Part shown: positions 43,582 to 52,493 of the stretch, in pieces
Layout: each line of letters begins with the position of its first letter
How positions within the stretch are numbered: the first letter of the stretch is position 1
Assembly: GCF_913776295.1 (NCBI RefSeq)
Contig: NZ_CAJYOJ010000071.1
Location: forward strand, 62,001 to 126,000
Length of the DNA stretch: 64,000 bases
Reading direction: 5' to 3'
Source: an uncultured Pedobacter sp.
Lineage (GTDB): Bacteria; Bacteroidota; Bacteroidia; Sphingobacteriales; Sphingobacteriaceae
Made by a program: the position numbers and the translations under genes
Notes under the pieces: generated by a model
Database searches by the model: none
What the model was told of the DNA's origin: nothing
The model's input: the letters and a program-made list of their open reading frames with translations, nothing else

Positions 43582-43980
43582 ATGAATAATAACATCCTGG
43601 TTGCCATAACCAAACTCCTGTTGGGCGTATGGTATTTTACCGAATCTGAAAGCCCCTTTAAAGCCTCAGATTGGGGCAAAATTTTACCGTCAGAACTTTC
43701 GCAGAAAATTGCTGTCCAATATCATGCAGATCCTTCTCATTTAAAGCAAATCAATCAAGCCGCCTTTTTCGATCATCTAATATCGAAAGTTGATAAATCC
43801 GATGCACTAATGGTCGAAAATGCGGGCAAAATCGCCGATCTCCATAACTTTTTAAAGCAAAACCTGTCCCATATTACAGTTATAAGAGTAGAGGGGGCCA
43901 GCCGGATCCCGGTAATCATTGCGGGCTATTTACCAGATGGCACCTGCATCGTGATCGAAACTTTTGCTATCGAAACCTAA
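43582..43980 (+). CDS. NuiA-like nuclease A inhibitor
   Basis: This 132-residue cytoplasmic protein resembles the nuclease A inhibitor family (NuiA of Anabaena). The N-terminal 'LLGVWYFTESESPFKASDWG' fits the family's 'LLY-SESD-PF' pattern, and the C-terminal half 'LKQNLSHITVIRVEGASRIP' continues into a beta strand and 'TFAIET'. In Anabaena, NuiA binds and blocks the DNA/RNA nuclease NucA. The next gene, 33 bases downstream on the same strand, encodes a NucA-type secreted nuclease, so the pair likely works as nuclease plus self-protection. Binding to this partner is inferred. Confidence 0.75.
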   Translation: MNNNILVAITKLLLGVWYFTESESPFKASDWGKILPSELSQKIAVQYHADPSHLKQINQAAFFDHLISKVDKSDALMVENAGKIADLHNFLKQNLSHITVIRVEGASRIPVIIAGYLPDGTCIVIETFAIET

Positions 43981-44013
43981 AATTTTCCATATCCATTAAA
44001 TAATCCTAAAACA

Positions 44014-45387
44014 ATGAAAGCATTAAAAAAATTAAGCTTATTGGCAGTTTTATGCCTTGGCCTGGCTGCCTGTAAAAAAGACAATCAAACCCTGCCAGAA
44101 AACAGTCTCTATGAGCAAAAGTTAAGTAGTAAAGCGTCTACCGCTAGCACGCAGGCAGTGGTTGCGGGGTTCCCCGAGACATTCGAATCGGGCACCAAAG
44201 GAAGTTATAGCCTTGGGTCGGTAACTTTAGGTAGCGGAAGCTGGAGCCTTGACGATGCGCTGATTGGAAATCTCACTGCAGATGCTAAGAATGGTAGTCA
44301 ATCCGTCCGCATCCGTAACACCGGAACACTGAGCATGAATTTCAACGTAAACGGGGCAAACGTAGTAACCGTTGCCCACGCCAAATATGGTACCGATGCC
44401 AATAGTACCTGGCAGCTTTGGTCCTCTACCGATAGTGGTTCGAGCTGGCAACAAACCGGTAGCACTATTACCACCAGTTCAACAACTTTAACCACTGCAA
44501 CATTTAATGTTTCCTTTTCTGGAAATGTAAGGTTTCAGATCCGTAAAATCAGTGGTGGTACTGCCCGCGTCAATATTGATGATTTCAGTATTTCGACCGG
44601 TGATGGTGAAACGACTCCTCCACCAGCTACCGCAGGAGATAATAATAACCTGCTACTTGGAAATCCAAGTAATGCGGTTTCAAGCACCTCATCTCCGGAA
44701 AATTACCTGATGGAACGTACTTACTATACCAGTTCCTATAGCAAAAGCAGGGCGACCCCTAACTGGGTAAGCTGGCATATCGGGTCATCTGATTTGGGTT
44801 CAGCACCTCGTCAGGATGATTTCAGAGCAGATAATACTTTACCTTCAGGTTGGTATCAGGTATCAACTAGTAGTTATTCCGGTTCAGGATTTGATCGTGG
44901 CCACAACTGCCCCTCAGCTGATAGAACGGCTTCGGTTGCAGCAAATTCTTCTACATTTTTAATGAGCAATATGATGCCACAGGCGCCAAATAACAACCAG
45001 GGACCCTGGGCTGATTTAGAAAACTACACCCGCTCACTGGTAACTGCAGGTAACGAGGTTTATATTATCTGTGGTTCTTATGGTTCTGGCGGTACAGGAA
45101 GCAATGGCGGTATCACTTATACAATCGACAACGGCCGCATTAATGTGCCTTCAAACACCTGGAAGGTTATTGTGGTATTGACTAATGGTAACAACGATTT
45201 AAACCGCATTACATCATCTACCAGGGTAATTACAGTAAATATGCCGAATACGAATGGTTTAAATACCAACTGGAAAACTTACCGTACCACTGTTAATGCT
45301 ATTGAATCGGCAACCGGTTACGACCTTTTATCGAATGTACCTGTAGCGATACAAAATGTAATAGAAGCAGCTACCGATAATCAGTAG
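44014..45387 (+). CDS. Secreted NucA-type DNA/RNA non-specific endonuclease
   Basis: This 457-residue predicted lipoprotein starts MKALKKLSLLAVLCLGLAAC, with lipobox LAAC. Residues about 50-195 form a Ser/Thr-rich beta domain, probably a carbohydrate- or surface-binding module ('SLDDALIGNLTADAKNGSQS'). A short Pro linker precedes the catalytic beta-beta-alpha-metal nuclease, with the DRGH motif in 'SGFDRGHNCPSADRT' (catalytic His) and 'MSNMMPQAPNNNQGPWADLE' (metal-binding Asn and Glu). Such enzymes degrade extracellular DNA and RNA. It is preceded by a NuiA-like inhibitor gene and followed by a strong terminator. Confidence 0.9.
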   Translation: MKALKKLSLLAVLCLGLAACKKDNQTLPENSLYEQKLSSKASTASTQAVVAGFPETFESGTKGSYSLGSVTLGSGSWSLDDALIGNLTADAKNGSQSVRIRNTGTLSMNFNVNGANVVTVAHAKYGTDANSTWQLWSSTDSGSSWQQTGSTITTSSTTLTTATFNVSFSGNVRFQIRKISGGTARVNIDDFSISTGDGETTPPPATAGDNNNLLLGNPSNAVSSTSSPENYLMERTYYTSSYSKSRATPNWVSWHIGSSDLGSAPRQDDFRADNTLPSGWYQVSTSSYSGSGFDRGHNCPSADRTASVAANSSTFLMSNMMPQAPNNNQGPWADLENYTRSLVTAGNEVYIICGSYGSGGTGSNGGITYTIDNGRINVPSNTWKVIVVLTNGNNDLNRITSSTRVITVNMPNTNGLNTNWKTYRTTVNAIESATGYDLLSNVPVAIQNVIEAATDNQ

Positions 45388-45410
45388 ATCACATTATAGA
45401 CCCAAGTGAA

Positions 45411-45448
45411 AAAATCGGTAATCCAATCTATGGATTACCGATTTTTTT
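45411..45448 (+). terminator. Terminator of the nuclease operon
   Basis: A perfect 14-bp stem (AAAATCGGTAATCC / GGATTACCGATTTT) with a short loop and a T run lies 24 bases after the nuclease stop. Confidence 0.92.
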
Positions 45449-45640
45449 GTCTTAAGCAGATTTATGTTTTATCGTCGTATCAATCGCTTGTCCTTAATTG
45501 ATACTGATATTTCATATTAAATAGTCGCCATTCCTGCGCAAACGGGGATTACTAAGTATTCAGCCAACCAAGCCCATCTTAAAACTTATGGTATTTCGAT
45601 CCCCATCGGACGGAGCAGGAAGTAACGAACCTACCTAAAT

Positions 45641-45671
45641 AAAAAAGCTCCGGTATTCACCGGAGCTTTTT
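45641..45671 (-). terminator. Terminator of the gldKLMN operon
   Basis: AAAAAGCTCCGGT-GAAT-ACCGGAGCTTTTTT on the minus strand, just after the gldN stop. Confidence 0.92.
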
Positions 45672-45677
45672 ACAGGA

Positions 45678-46589
45678 TTAATATTCCCAAAGACCTTGTT
45701 CGTAATCAAGAACAGATTTTTTGATCCTTTCTGATTCATATAACCGCTGTTTAGGATCTGCAATGATATCCCTGATCTTGTTGTCACCGGGATTTGACTC
45801 TTTAACAATATAACTGCTAAACAAGCGGCGGATAAAGAAATCGTCAAAACTTAATGACGAAGCATCATTATTGGTATTGATCAAACGTTTCTTTGTCAAA
45901 ATTTCTCTGGCTTCCGGATAATATACCCAAAATACAGGCTGCCATTGTTTTGAAACTTCATTGTATTTTAATGGTGCAATACCTACAATCCGGGGTTCAA
46001 AAATAGAGCGTTTAGTATCGAAAATCCAATCTTCTTTTATTCTGAACTTCAGGAATAATTCTGGATTAAAATCGTTAACCACCGTAGTTACGGTTCCGGT
46101 TTTATTGTTTGAAACCTCTGCTGTTCCTAAAGCAGACTTAGCTGCAGAGTCCGCAGACATTGGATTATTGAAAGCATCATCTTCATTTAAGGCGCTATCA
46201 ATCGGCGAATATGCTGTTAGCTCATCTTTTTTAATTGCCGCAATCAAAACATCAATTAATCTCGATTTGGGTGATTTTAAGACTGAATTAACTGTATCAC
46301 GTAAATCAATTTCTCTCCAGATCCGTTTTGCATAAAAAACATCCTCCTCTCTTACATCAGCCAAAGGAACCATTTCAGTACTGTCAATGTCTTTACGGGC
46401 ATAGAAACCATCTTTAGGTGGAACCTTTAGCTTCTTTTTCGCTGTTTTAACAGGGGCTTTAACCGTATCAACTGCAGGAGCAGCAACAACAGGTGCAGCC
46501 TTTTTCGGAGCTAACTTGGTTGGCTTTTTTTGTGCAAAAGCAAATGTGGTTAACAAAACTAAAATAGCAATACTTAAAATCCTTTTCAT
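45678..46589 (-). CDS. gldN: T9SS protein GldN
   Basis: This 303-residue periplasmic T9SS component has a signal peptide (MKRILSIAILVLLTTFAFAQ), then a Lys/Pro/Ala-rich low-complexity segment ('KKPTKLAPKKAAPVVAAPAV'). The conserved GldN domain follows, with 'VFYAKRIWREIDLRDTVNSV', 'FLKFRIKEDWIFDTKRSIFE' and 'DDFFIRRLFSSYIVKESNPG'. GldN forms the periplasmic ring with GldK. It is last in the operon, eight bases after gldM, and is followed by a terminator. Confidence 0.96.
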   Translation of the reverse strand: MKRILSIAILVLLTTFAFAQKKPTKLAPKKAAPVVAAPAVDTVKAPVKTAKKKLKVPPKDGFYARKDIDSTEMVPLADVREEDVFYAKRIWREIDLRDTVNSVLKSPKSRLIDVLIAAIKKDELTAYSPIDSALNEDDAFNNPMSADSAAKSALGTAEVSNNKTGTVTTVVNDFNPELFLKFRIKEDWIFDTKRSIFEPRIVGIAPLKYNEVSKQWQPVFWVYYPEAREILTKKRLINTNNDASSLSFDDFFIRRLFSSYIVKESNPGDNKIRDIIADPKQRLYESERIKKSVLDYEQGLWEY

Positions 46590-46596
46590 CTTCTTT

Positions 46597-48129
46597 TTAT
46601 TTTACACTAAATGCCAATGAAGGTAAAATTCTTTGCCGCCCGTCAGGACCTACAGAAACAATATCTTCAAAAAACACCCTTGTTCCAGGAGTAATTGAAT
46701 TCATGGCACCTTTAACAGCACCTGCGAAGCTTCCGCCGCTACCGGCAACGGTAACAGCATCTGAACGTGGTTTAATAATGGTTAATTTATAACGTTGTAT
46801 TTTAAACTTAACATCGAAAGGAAAATCATCAAGATCTGCTTCAATCTCGGTTTCGCTCTTTAACTGAACCGAAGCAATATCACCACCTGCACGTCCGCCA
46901 ACCTTTGCCACCGGCGCTGGAATGGCTTTCACTCTGAATTTTTGCGAGCCTAGGCTAACGGTTTTACCGGCATTGTTTGCTGAGACATTGATGGATACTT
47001 CCTGGCCCACCATGCTGCCGGGAACATTTACATTGTAATTTCCATTACTACCAGACATTGAACCTCCTGAAATTGACGCACGTACGCTTTCTAATGGAAA
47101 TCCTGCTGCTGAAACTGTAAACGGGTTGGCAATACCAGCATAAATTACGTTCAGTTTTGTTGATGAAACTGATGCTGAAGGTTTTGCTACCTGATAGGTT
47201 TGTGGCTGCGTTTTGTATTCCTTTACCTGGCCATCAGTTTGGCGAACTCGGATCGTACCTACCCAGGTAAACTGACCAACACTCCCGGTGCCACCTGAAT
47301 AAGTTCCCTTGCCATCTTTAATGGATAATTTATTGCCATTAACAGTGATATCTGGAGTAGATCTCGAATCGCTGGCCGTTAAAAAAACTTCAGCAGTATA
47401 AGGCTGACCTTGAATTACATAAGAAGTAGGTGCTACTGCAACTGCCGCAAACTGATCCAGATTAACTTGCGCCTTATCCATATTTCCGAACAATTTCTTC
47501 ACGACCTCTGCTTCAGCATTTTTAGTATCTGCTTGCAGTTTGGTCAAAATGGTCATGGCAGCAGTTAATGGCGTTCCCTCACCAAAATAAGTTTCCTGCC
47601 AATTGCCTTTTCTTTTTCTTACCGGGTCTTTAGCTTCAAGAGAGAAAGAAACGTTTGCCCGATCTGCAGGATCTAACAAAGAAATCAGTTTTTCTCTAGT
47701 CGCATTGATTCTTTTCTTTAACTCATCCGCCTTCTTTTGGTTAATCATGATATTCTGAGCAATATCCTGATTGGACCTGTTTACCAGGTCTTCTGTTTCA
47801 GGATCGATTCCGTCTCCAGCCTGGGTAAGTTCTTTTTTAATGCTTTCAATATAATTATTCAGTTCATCAGCCGCTTTCTGAGCCTGTTTAGCCTTATCGT
47901 AAATAGGCTGAGCTCGTGCCGGCTCTTCTTTCAACTTCGAATTTTCGAAGGCAGAAAACAACTGATTAATGCTTGTATTTACATTGTTTTTAGAAGTATC
48001 CAAACTATCGTTGATATTTTTGAATGCGTCTAAAATGGTATCTGATACGTTTAAGGCGAGCATGGCCAACAATACCAAATACATGATATTGATCATCCGC
48101 TGCCTTGTTGTTTCTTTTCCGCCTGCCAT
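46597..48129 (-). CDS. gldM: T9SS motor protein GldM
   Basis: This 510-residue single-pass inner-membrane protein starts 'MAGGKETTRQRMINIMYLVL', with the membrane helix directly after. A long periplasmic part with four successive domains follows, including 'VAVAPTSYVIQGQPYTAEVF' and Ser/Gly-rich beta domains. GldM spans the periplasm and, with GldL, forms the proton-driven motor that powers secretion and gliding. The N-terminal motif is nearly invariant in the family. Confidence 0.97.
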   Translation of the reverse strand: MAGGKETTRQRMINIMYLVLLAMLALNVSDTILDAFKNINDSLDTSKNNVNTSINQLFSAFENSKLKEEPARAQPIYDKAKQAQKAADELNNYIESIKKELTQAGDGIDPETEDLVNRSNQDIAQNIMINQKKADELKKRINATREKLISLLDPADRANVSFSLEAKDPVRKRKGNWQETYFGEGTPLTAAMTILTKLQADTKNAEAEVVKKLFGNMDKAQVNLDQFAAVAVAPTSYVIQGQPYTAEVFLTASDSRSTPDITVNGNKLSIKDGKGTYSGGTGSVGQFTWVGTIRVRQTDGQVKEYKTQPQTYQVAKPSASVSSTKLNVIYAGIANPFTVSAAGFPLESVRASISGGSMSGSNGNYNVNVPGSMVGQEVSINVSANNAGKTVSLGSQKFRVKAIPAPVAKVGGRAGGDIASVQLKSETEIEADLDDFPFDVKFKIQRYKLTIIKPRSDAVTVAGSGGSFAGAVKGAMNSITPGTRVFFEDIVSVGPDGRQRILPSLAFSVK

Positions 48130-48169
48130 GTTTAATGTAGCTTTTCTTTAAAAATTAAAAACTAAACAA

Positions 48170-48976
48170 TTATACACGTGGGCCGTTCATAGCCGATAGC
48201 ATATTGCCATAAATTGCATTAAGCGATGATAGGTTTTTAGCCAGCTTATTCACTTCTTCTTTAAACTGCTTAGAATCTTCCATCGATTCGTTAAAGTTCT
48301 GCATGGTTAATGATAGGTTTGAATAGAATTTATTCATCGATTTTAGATGCGCACTTGAATCTTGTAACTCCAATTCATAAACTGCATTTAAAGCCGATAA
48401 GTTCTTAGCCAAATTGTTAACCTGATCATGGTAAGCCTGAGAATCCACATTACTTTCGCCCATTGCTTTTAAATTAGCCGTAGCTTTTTCAAAAGAAGCG
48501 CTTAAACTATCAAATCCTGCCGATGCAGTTTTAATTTTACCTGTAAATTCATTGGTTGCAGTAGATGCATCAGCAACATTAGAAATTGTTGCAACCTTAT
48601 CACCAAAAGTACGCAAACCAGTACCCAAACTTTCGATCAACTCCGGACCAATTTTAGCATCTGATAACATTTTATCTAAAGCTGCCGTATTAGATGAAGC
48701 CACTGCAGCCACAGGCCTGGCCGAAGCTGTTGGTAATTCTCCTTTGAAATCTGCTTGTAACTCAGGGTAAACTCTTTCCCATGCTGGTTCTGGCTCTGGT
48801 GGAAAGAAACCTGTTAAGAAGAACAATAAAGCCTCTACCCCTAAACCAACGCCTATAATTAAATTTGCCCATGATCCGCCAAGATGCGTAATTTTAAATA
48901 ATGCTCCGATAATTACAATACTTGCTCCCCATGAAATCGCTACGTGTAACCAGCCTGGTTGTTTCTTTGCTGCCAT
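48170..48976 (-). CDS. gldL: T9SS motor protein GldL
   Basis: This 268-residue inner-membrane protein has two helices at the N-terminus ('VAISWGASIVIIGALFKITH' and 'LIIGVGLGVEALLFFLTGFF'). The conserved polar residues proposed to carry protons lie in or near these helices. 'PPEPEPAWERVYPEL' follows. The C-terminal 180 residues are cytoplasmic coiled coil with two similar segments ending in 'NLAKNLSALNAVYELEL' and 'KLAKNLSSLNAIYGNML', an internal repeat. Confidence 0.96.
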   Translation of the reverse strand: MAAKKQPGWLHVAISWGASIVIIGALFKITHLGGSWANLIIGVGLGVEALLFFLTGFFPPEPEPAWERVYPELQADFKGELPTASARPVAAVASSNTAALDKMLSDAKIGPELIESLGTGLRTFGDKVATISNVADASTATNEFTGKIKTASAGFDSLSASFEKATANLKAMGESNVDSQAYHDQVNNLAKNLSALNAVYELELQDSSAHLKSMNKFYSNLSLTMQNFNESMEDSKQFKEEVNKLAKNLSSLNAIYGNMLSAMNGPRV

Positions 48977-49014
48977 AAATTTGATGTTTTTCTTTAGTTT
49001 TTAGTTTGATTGGT

Positions 49015-50340
49015 TTAACGTCTTAGATCGGTACCAGGATAAGATGAAACGCATCTGAAGCCAATATATGACCTTTGTGTATCCTGATATTCATAAGTTG
49101 ATACTGCATTTTGCAGGAAATAGCCTGTATCTTTCCAGGATCCACCTTTTACCACTTTACGTTTTTTGTATTTGCTGTCGCCTGCACCCGCATCATAAGT
49201 AAAGTTAGGGTTTAGGTCGTGTAACAGCGGACTAGCTCCTTTATTATAAGCCGTAATAGTCCATTCCGATACGTTTCCGGCCATGTTGTACAAGCCATAG
49301 TCATTAGGAAAATATGATCTGACACCTACTGTATAAATACCGCCATCGCTAGAATAGTCTCCACGGCCCGGTTTAAAATTAGCTTGTAAACATCCTTTTG
49401 TATTTCTAATGTAAGGACCGCCCCATGGATATTTTGTTTTGATATTACCGCCTCTTGCGGCATATTCAAATTCTGTTTCGGCTGGTAACCTGTAGTCAGA
49501 TCTGGATCCTGCAGGTAGTTTCCTTGATGTTGCAACCCCGTCGTACAACCGGGTCCTCCAGTGAGCGAAAGCTTTTGCCTGCTCCCAGCTTACCCCAACT
49601 ACCGGATAATCATCATAGGAAGGGTGGTTATAATAACCACGCACCATCGGATCGTTTTGTGAATAAGAATAATCTGTTTTCCAAACCATTGTATCAGGGT
49701 AGACGGCAACAGTATAACGATCAATATAATCCTGGCGTTTGCTGTTTGGGTCTTTATGGCCCATAGCGGCCTTTTCCATATTTAATTCAGCATATGAATA
49801 TTCGAATTTACGCACATCTAACTCCTTCTTCCCCGGAAGGGCATCTAAGCCAGAATAATACATACCGTCTAGTTGGCTCGCTTGGGCCGCCGCTGCCCCT
49901 CTGCCCTTATTACGCCAGATGTTAACCCCATTTGGCCCAACCTTTTTCCAGTCAATGTATTTCTCCCCGCCAAGAGCTGTTGCGGCATTTCCTTTTGGAG
50001 TGATCATAAATTGTTGCGGGTTACCCATCATCACAATCGCAATCGAATCGCGTACCCAATTGGTAAACTGGCGATATTCGGCATTAGAAATCTCGGTCTG
50101 ATCCATAAAGAATGCACTGATTGTGGTCATTCTACTCGGTCCGTTCTGGGAAAATGTAATATCTTCGTCCGATCCTCCCAGTGGTGTATGACCTGGCGGA
50201 ATATAAACCATTCCTAGTGGGATTCTATCGTTTTTAAATTTCCGGTTATAAGCACCAACCAGCTCACCTTGGCCACCATGGCCACAGCTTGCTAGCATTA
50301 CAGTTATACCTACAATAGCTAGAAGGTAGATTTTCTTCAT
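49015..50340 (-). CDS. gldK: T9SS lipoprotein GldK
   Basis: This is a 441-residue outer-membrane-associated lipoprotein with the start at 50340 (MKKIYLLAIVGITVMLASCG). The lipobox is ASC; the 17-codon extension in the track lacks support. The body is a formylglycine-generating enzyme-like (SUMF1) fold: 'PPGHTPLGGSDEDITFSQNG', 'VSWEQAKAFAHWRTRLYDG', 'RLPAETEFEYAARGG', 'YNMAGNVSEWTITAY', 'VVKGGSWKDTGYFLQ'. In GldK this fold is structural rather than catalytic; it pairs with GldN in the periplasmic ring. Confidence 0.96.
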   Translation of the reverse strand: MKKIYLLAIVGITVMLASCGHGGQGELVGAYNRKFKNDRIPLGMVYIPPGHTPLGGSDEDITFSQNGPSRMTTISAFFMDQTEISNAEYRQFTNWVRDSIAIVMMGNPQQFMITPKGNAATALGGEKYIDWKKVGPNGVNIWRNKGRGAAAAQASQLDGMYYSGLDALPGKKELDVRKFEYSYAELNMEKAAMGHKDPNSKRQDYIDRYTVAVYPDTMVWKTDYSYSQNDPMVRGYYNHPSYDDYPVVGVSWEQAKAFAHWRTRLYDGVATSRKLPAGSRSDYRLPAETEFEYAARGGNIKTKYPWGGPYIRNTKGCLQANFKPGRGDYSSDGGIYTVGVRSYFPNDYGLYNMAGNVSEWTITAYNKGASPLLHDLNPNFTYDAGAGDSKYKKRKVVKGGSWKDTGYFLQNAVSTYEYQDTQRSYIGFRCVSSYPGTDLRR

Positions 50341-50565
50341 ATTTTTAAGGTTGTGCACAGCACGATTAGGAGCAATTTTATCAAAAATCACAGAAATTAT
50401 CTACAAAAGCAAATATTTTACATTAAATCATCACGTAAAGGCAATTAAAGTTAGGTTAACCATTTCCTAATAGCCTTGCAAGTTTTGCAACAAAATGCTT
50501 AACTATCTAATTAACAGTAAAGTTATACATTTATTGTATTGACTTATAATAAATTATTTATCGTG

Positions 50566-51336
50566 TTATTTATTAGATATTTTGATATAATTTTCGATAG
50601 CCATCGTCATTGACGGGACACCTGGGGTTGGAGCAGCAATATCTACAATCAGATCCATATCAGTACAGGCCTTGCTGGTATTGGTTCCAAAAGCAGCAAT
50701 TCGGGTATTATTCTGTTTAAAATCAGGGAAATTTTTAAATAATGATTGAATACTTGATGGGCTAAAAAAGGCGATAACATCGTAGAATACCTCTGCCAGA
50801 TCAGACAAATCGCTCACTACCGTCCTAAATAAAACCGCTGGTGTAAAATTATATCCGCTTTTCTCCAAAAACTTCATCGTGTCTTCGGTTGCCACATCAG
50901 AACAAGGGTATAAAAACTTCTCGTTAGCATGTTTTTTTAACACTTCGGCTAAATCGGCTGCAGTTTGTTTACCAAAAAAAATCTTACGCTTACGATACTG
51001 AATATACTTCTGCAGATATAAAGCGATGGTTTCAGATAGACAGAAATATTTTAATTCTGCAGGCACTTCATAACGCATTTCTTCGCAGATTCTGAAGAAA
51101 TGATCTGCTGCATTTCGGCTGGTGAAAATCACAGCCGTGAAATCGGCCAGATTAATCTTATCCTTCCTGAAGTCTCTTGCTGGTACACCTTCAACATGAA
51201 TAAAAGACCTAAAATCAACTTTTAAATTGTGTTTTTTAGCCAAATCGTAGTAAGGAGATTTTTCTGTTTCAGGTTTTGGTAAAGTAACCAAAATACTTTT
51301 TACTTTGCGGATTCTAGAGTCGTTCTTTTCTTGCAT
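50566..51336 (-). CDS. hemD: Uroporphyrinogen-III synthase
   Basis: This 256-residue protein shows the HemD pattern of two alternating alpha/beta domains: 'VKSILVTLPKPETEKSPYYD' at the start, 'FTAVIFTSRNAADHFFRICE' in the first half, and 'DVIAFFSPSSIQSLFKNFPD' plus 'RIAAFGTNTSKACTDMDLIV' in the second. It closes hydroxymethylbilane with ring inversion to give uroporphyrinogen III. It lies 15 bases after the DUF4271 gene. Sequence conservation in HemD is low; the assignment rests on fold-level motifs and the usual Bacteroidota neighbourhood. Confidence 0.85.
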   Translation of the reverse strand: MQEKNDSRIRKVKSILVTLPKPETEKSPYYDLAKKHNLKVDFRSFIHVEGVPARDFRKDKINLADFTAVIFTSRNAADHFFRICEEMRYEVPAELKYFCLSETIALYLQKYIQYRKRKIFFGKQTAADLAEVLKKHANEKFLYPCSDVATEDTMKFLEKSGYNFTPAVLFRTVVSDLSDLAEVFYDVIAFFSPSSIQSLFKNFPDFKQNNTRIAAFGTNTSKACTDMDLIVDIAAPTPGVPSMTMAIENYIKISNK

Positions 51337-51351
51337 TTTTTCCTTTTCCTG

Positions 51352-52329
51352 CTACAGTCCTATCGTTTTAATTAGTATAAGGATGGGACATATTTCGAGG
51401 GCGCAAAAGTACAAAAATAAATGCATTTTAGAAAACTTATTATTAGAAAGTATGGTTACACCTGCCCGGAGAAGCTGAAAGGCAAAAATAACGCTTAACA
51501 ATAAGAAAGCCAATACAATATAAACCGAGCCATATTTAAGTGGTGAGAGCGCAAAGGCGACCACTAAAGGAATAAATAGCAACGACGCATTGAAGTAGCT
51601 GAGATACAAAATTGAAATATACTCTCCTACCGGTTTCTGCACATTGAACAGGTAACCTAAAAAGCGTAATATCACTAATTTTAACGCATAAAAAATAATA
51701 ATCGTAATGGATATGCTAAAGAAAAACTTAAACCCGTCTTTAGCTTGATACATATCGTTCCATTGCGCTACCAGAAAAAAGAACATCCCGAAAACGAAAC
51801 CAAACTGCACAAAAAGCAACAAGAAAGGCCATGAACTAAACAGGTTATCTTCTTTGTTGATATTATTCAGAATCCTGTTACTAAAAAATGCCTGAACGAT
51901 TGCCGATAACTGCTTGGAAAAAGCATTTTTTAAAATGGCAAAGATGATAAGCATACCAAAAATAAAGCCTAGCAAACCTACGTTTCCCTTTGGAATTTTA
52001 GTGCCCAACTGGTAAGGATTTGCTTTTTTCTTTAAATGCTGGTACTTCTTTTGCCATGCCCATAAATCTAGTTTTGGAGAAAGATATTCCTTTTCTATGG
52101 TATCTAAAAGTGCGTTTTTATTGATTAAATGATCAGGAAGTACCCAGGTATGATGAATCAGAGAATCAGTAGAATACCGCTGTTTGGCCAACGTTGCCGA
52201 ATCGGGCCGGTATCTCCGATATTGGTACTGCTTCAGGGCCACGCTATCTGTTTGAACAGGAATTTCCTGGGCTGCTAAAAAATTAGCAGACCATATCAAC
52301 GCGAACAAAAAGAAAACAAATTTCGGCAT
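51352..52329 (-). CDS. DUF4271 domain membrane protein
   Basis: This is a 325-residue protein from the ATG at 52329, giving a signal peptide (MPKFVFFLFALIWSANFLAA). About 95 soluble residues follow ('QYRRYRPDSATLAKQRYSTD', 'KLDLWAWQKKYQHLKKKANP'), then six or so membrane helices typical of DUF4271 ('ILYLSYFNASLLFIPLVVAF', 'ALEICPILILIKTIGL'). The family is Bacteroidota-specific and regularly precedes hemD. Function is unknown. Confidence 0.85.
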   Translation of the reverse strand: MPKFVFFLFALIWSANFLAAQEIPVQTDSVALKQYQYRRYRPDSATLAKQRYSTDSLIHHTWVLPDHLINKNALLDTIEKEYLSPKLDLWAWQKKYQHLKKKANPYQLGTKIPKGNVGLLGFIFGMLIIFAILKNAFSKQLSAIVQAFFSNRILNNINKEDNLFSSWPFLLLFVQFGFVFGMFFFLVAQWNDMYQAKDGFKFFFSISITIIIFYALKLVILRFLGYLFNVQKPVGEYISILYLSYFNASLLFIPLVVAFALSPLKYGSVYIVLAFLLLSVIFAFQLLRAGVTILSNNKFSKMHLFLYFCALEICPILILIKTIGL

Positions 52330-52480
52330 GTTATAAATCAAAACTTCCGGTTGCAAAAGTAGTCGAATAATCAAAGTTTACCTAAAGAAAATAAGGAATG
52401 ATGAATAACTTTGTTTTAAGCCCCTTTGCCTGCAGAATCATTGCTTCATCTTTATGACAATAAAGAAAAATTAACTTCAC

Positions 52481-52488
52481 TATCTTTG
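52481..52488 (+). promoter_or_regulatory. -7 box of hemW, nearly leaderless
   Basis: TATCTTTG ends five bases before the hemW ATG; the -33 TTG is not clear. Confidence 0.5.
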
Positions 52489-52493
52489 CAGTA

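Noticed and set aside
45961-46335. 124-codon plus-strand ORF inside gldN
   Set aside because: Antisense shadow of gldN.
49015-50340. GldK as an active formylglycine-generating enzyme
   Set aside because: The SUMF1 fold is present, but GldK in the T9SS is structural and its operon context is clear.
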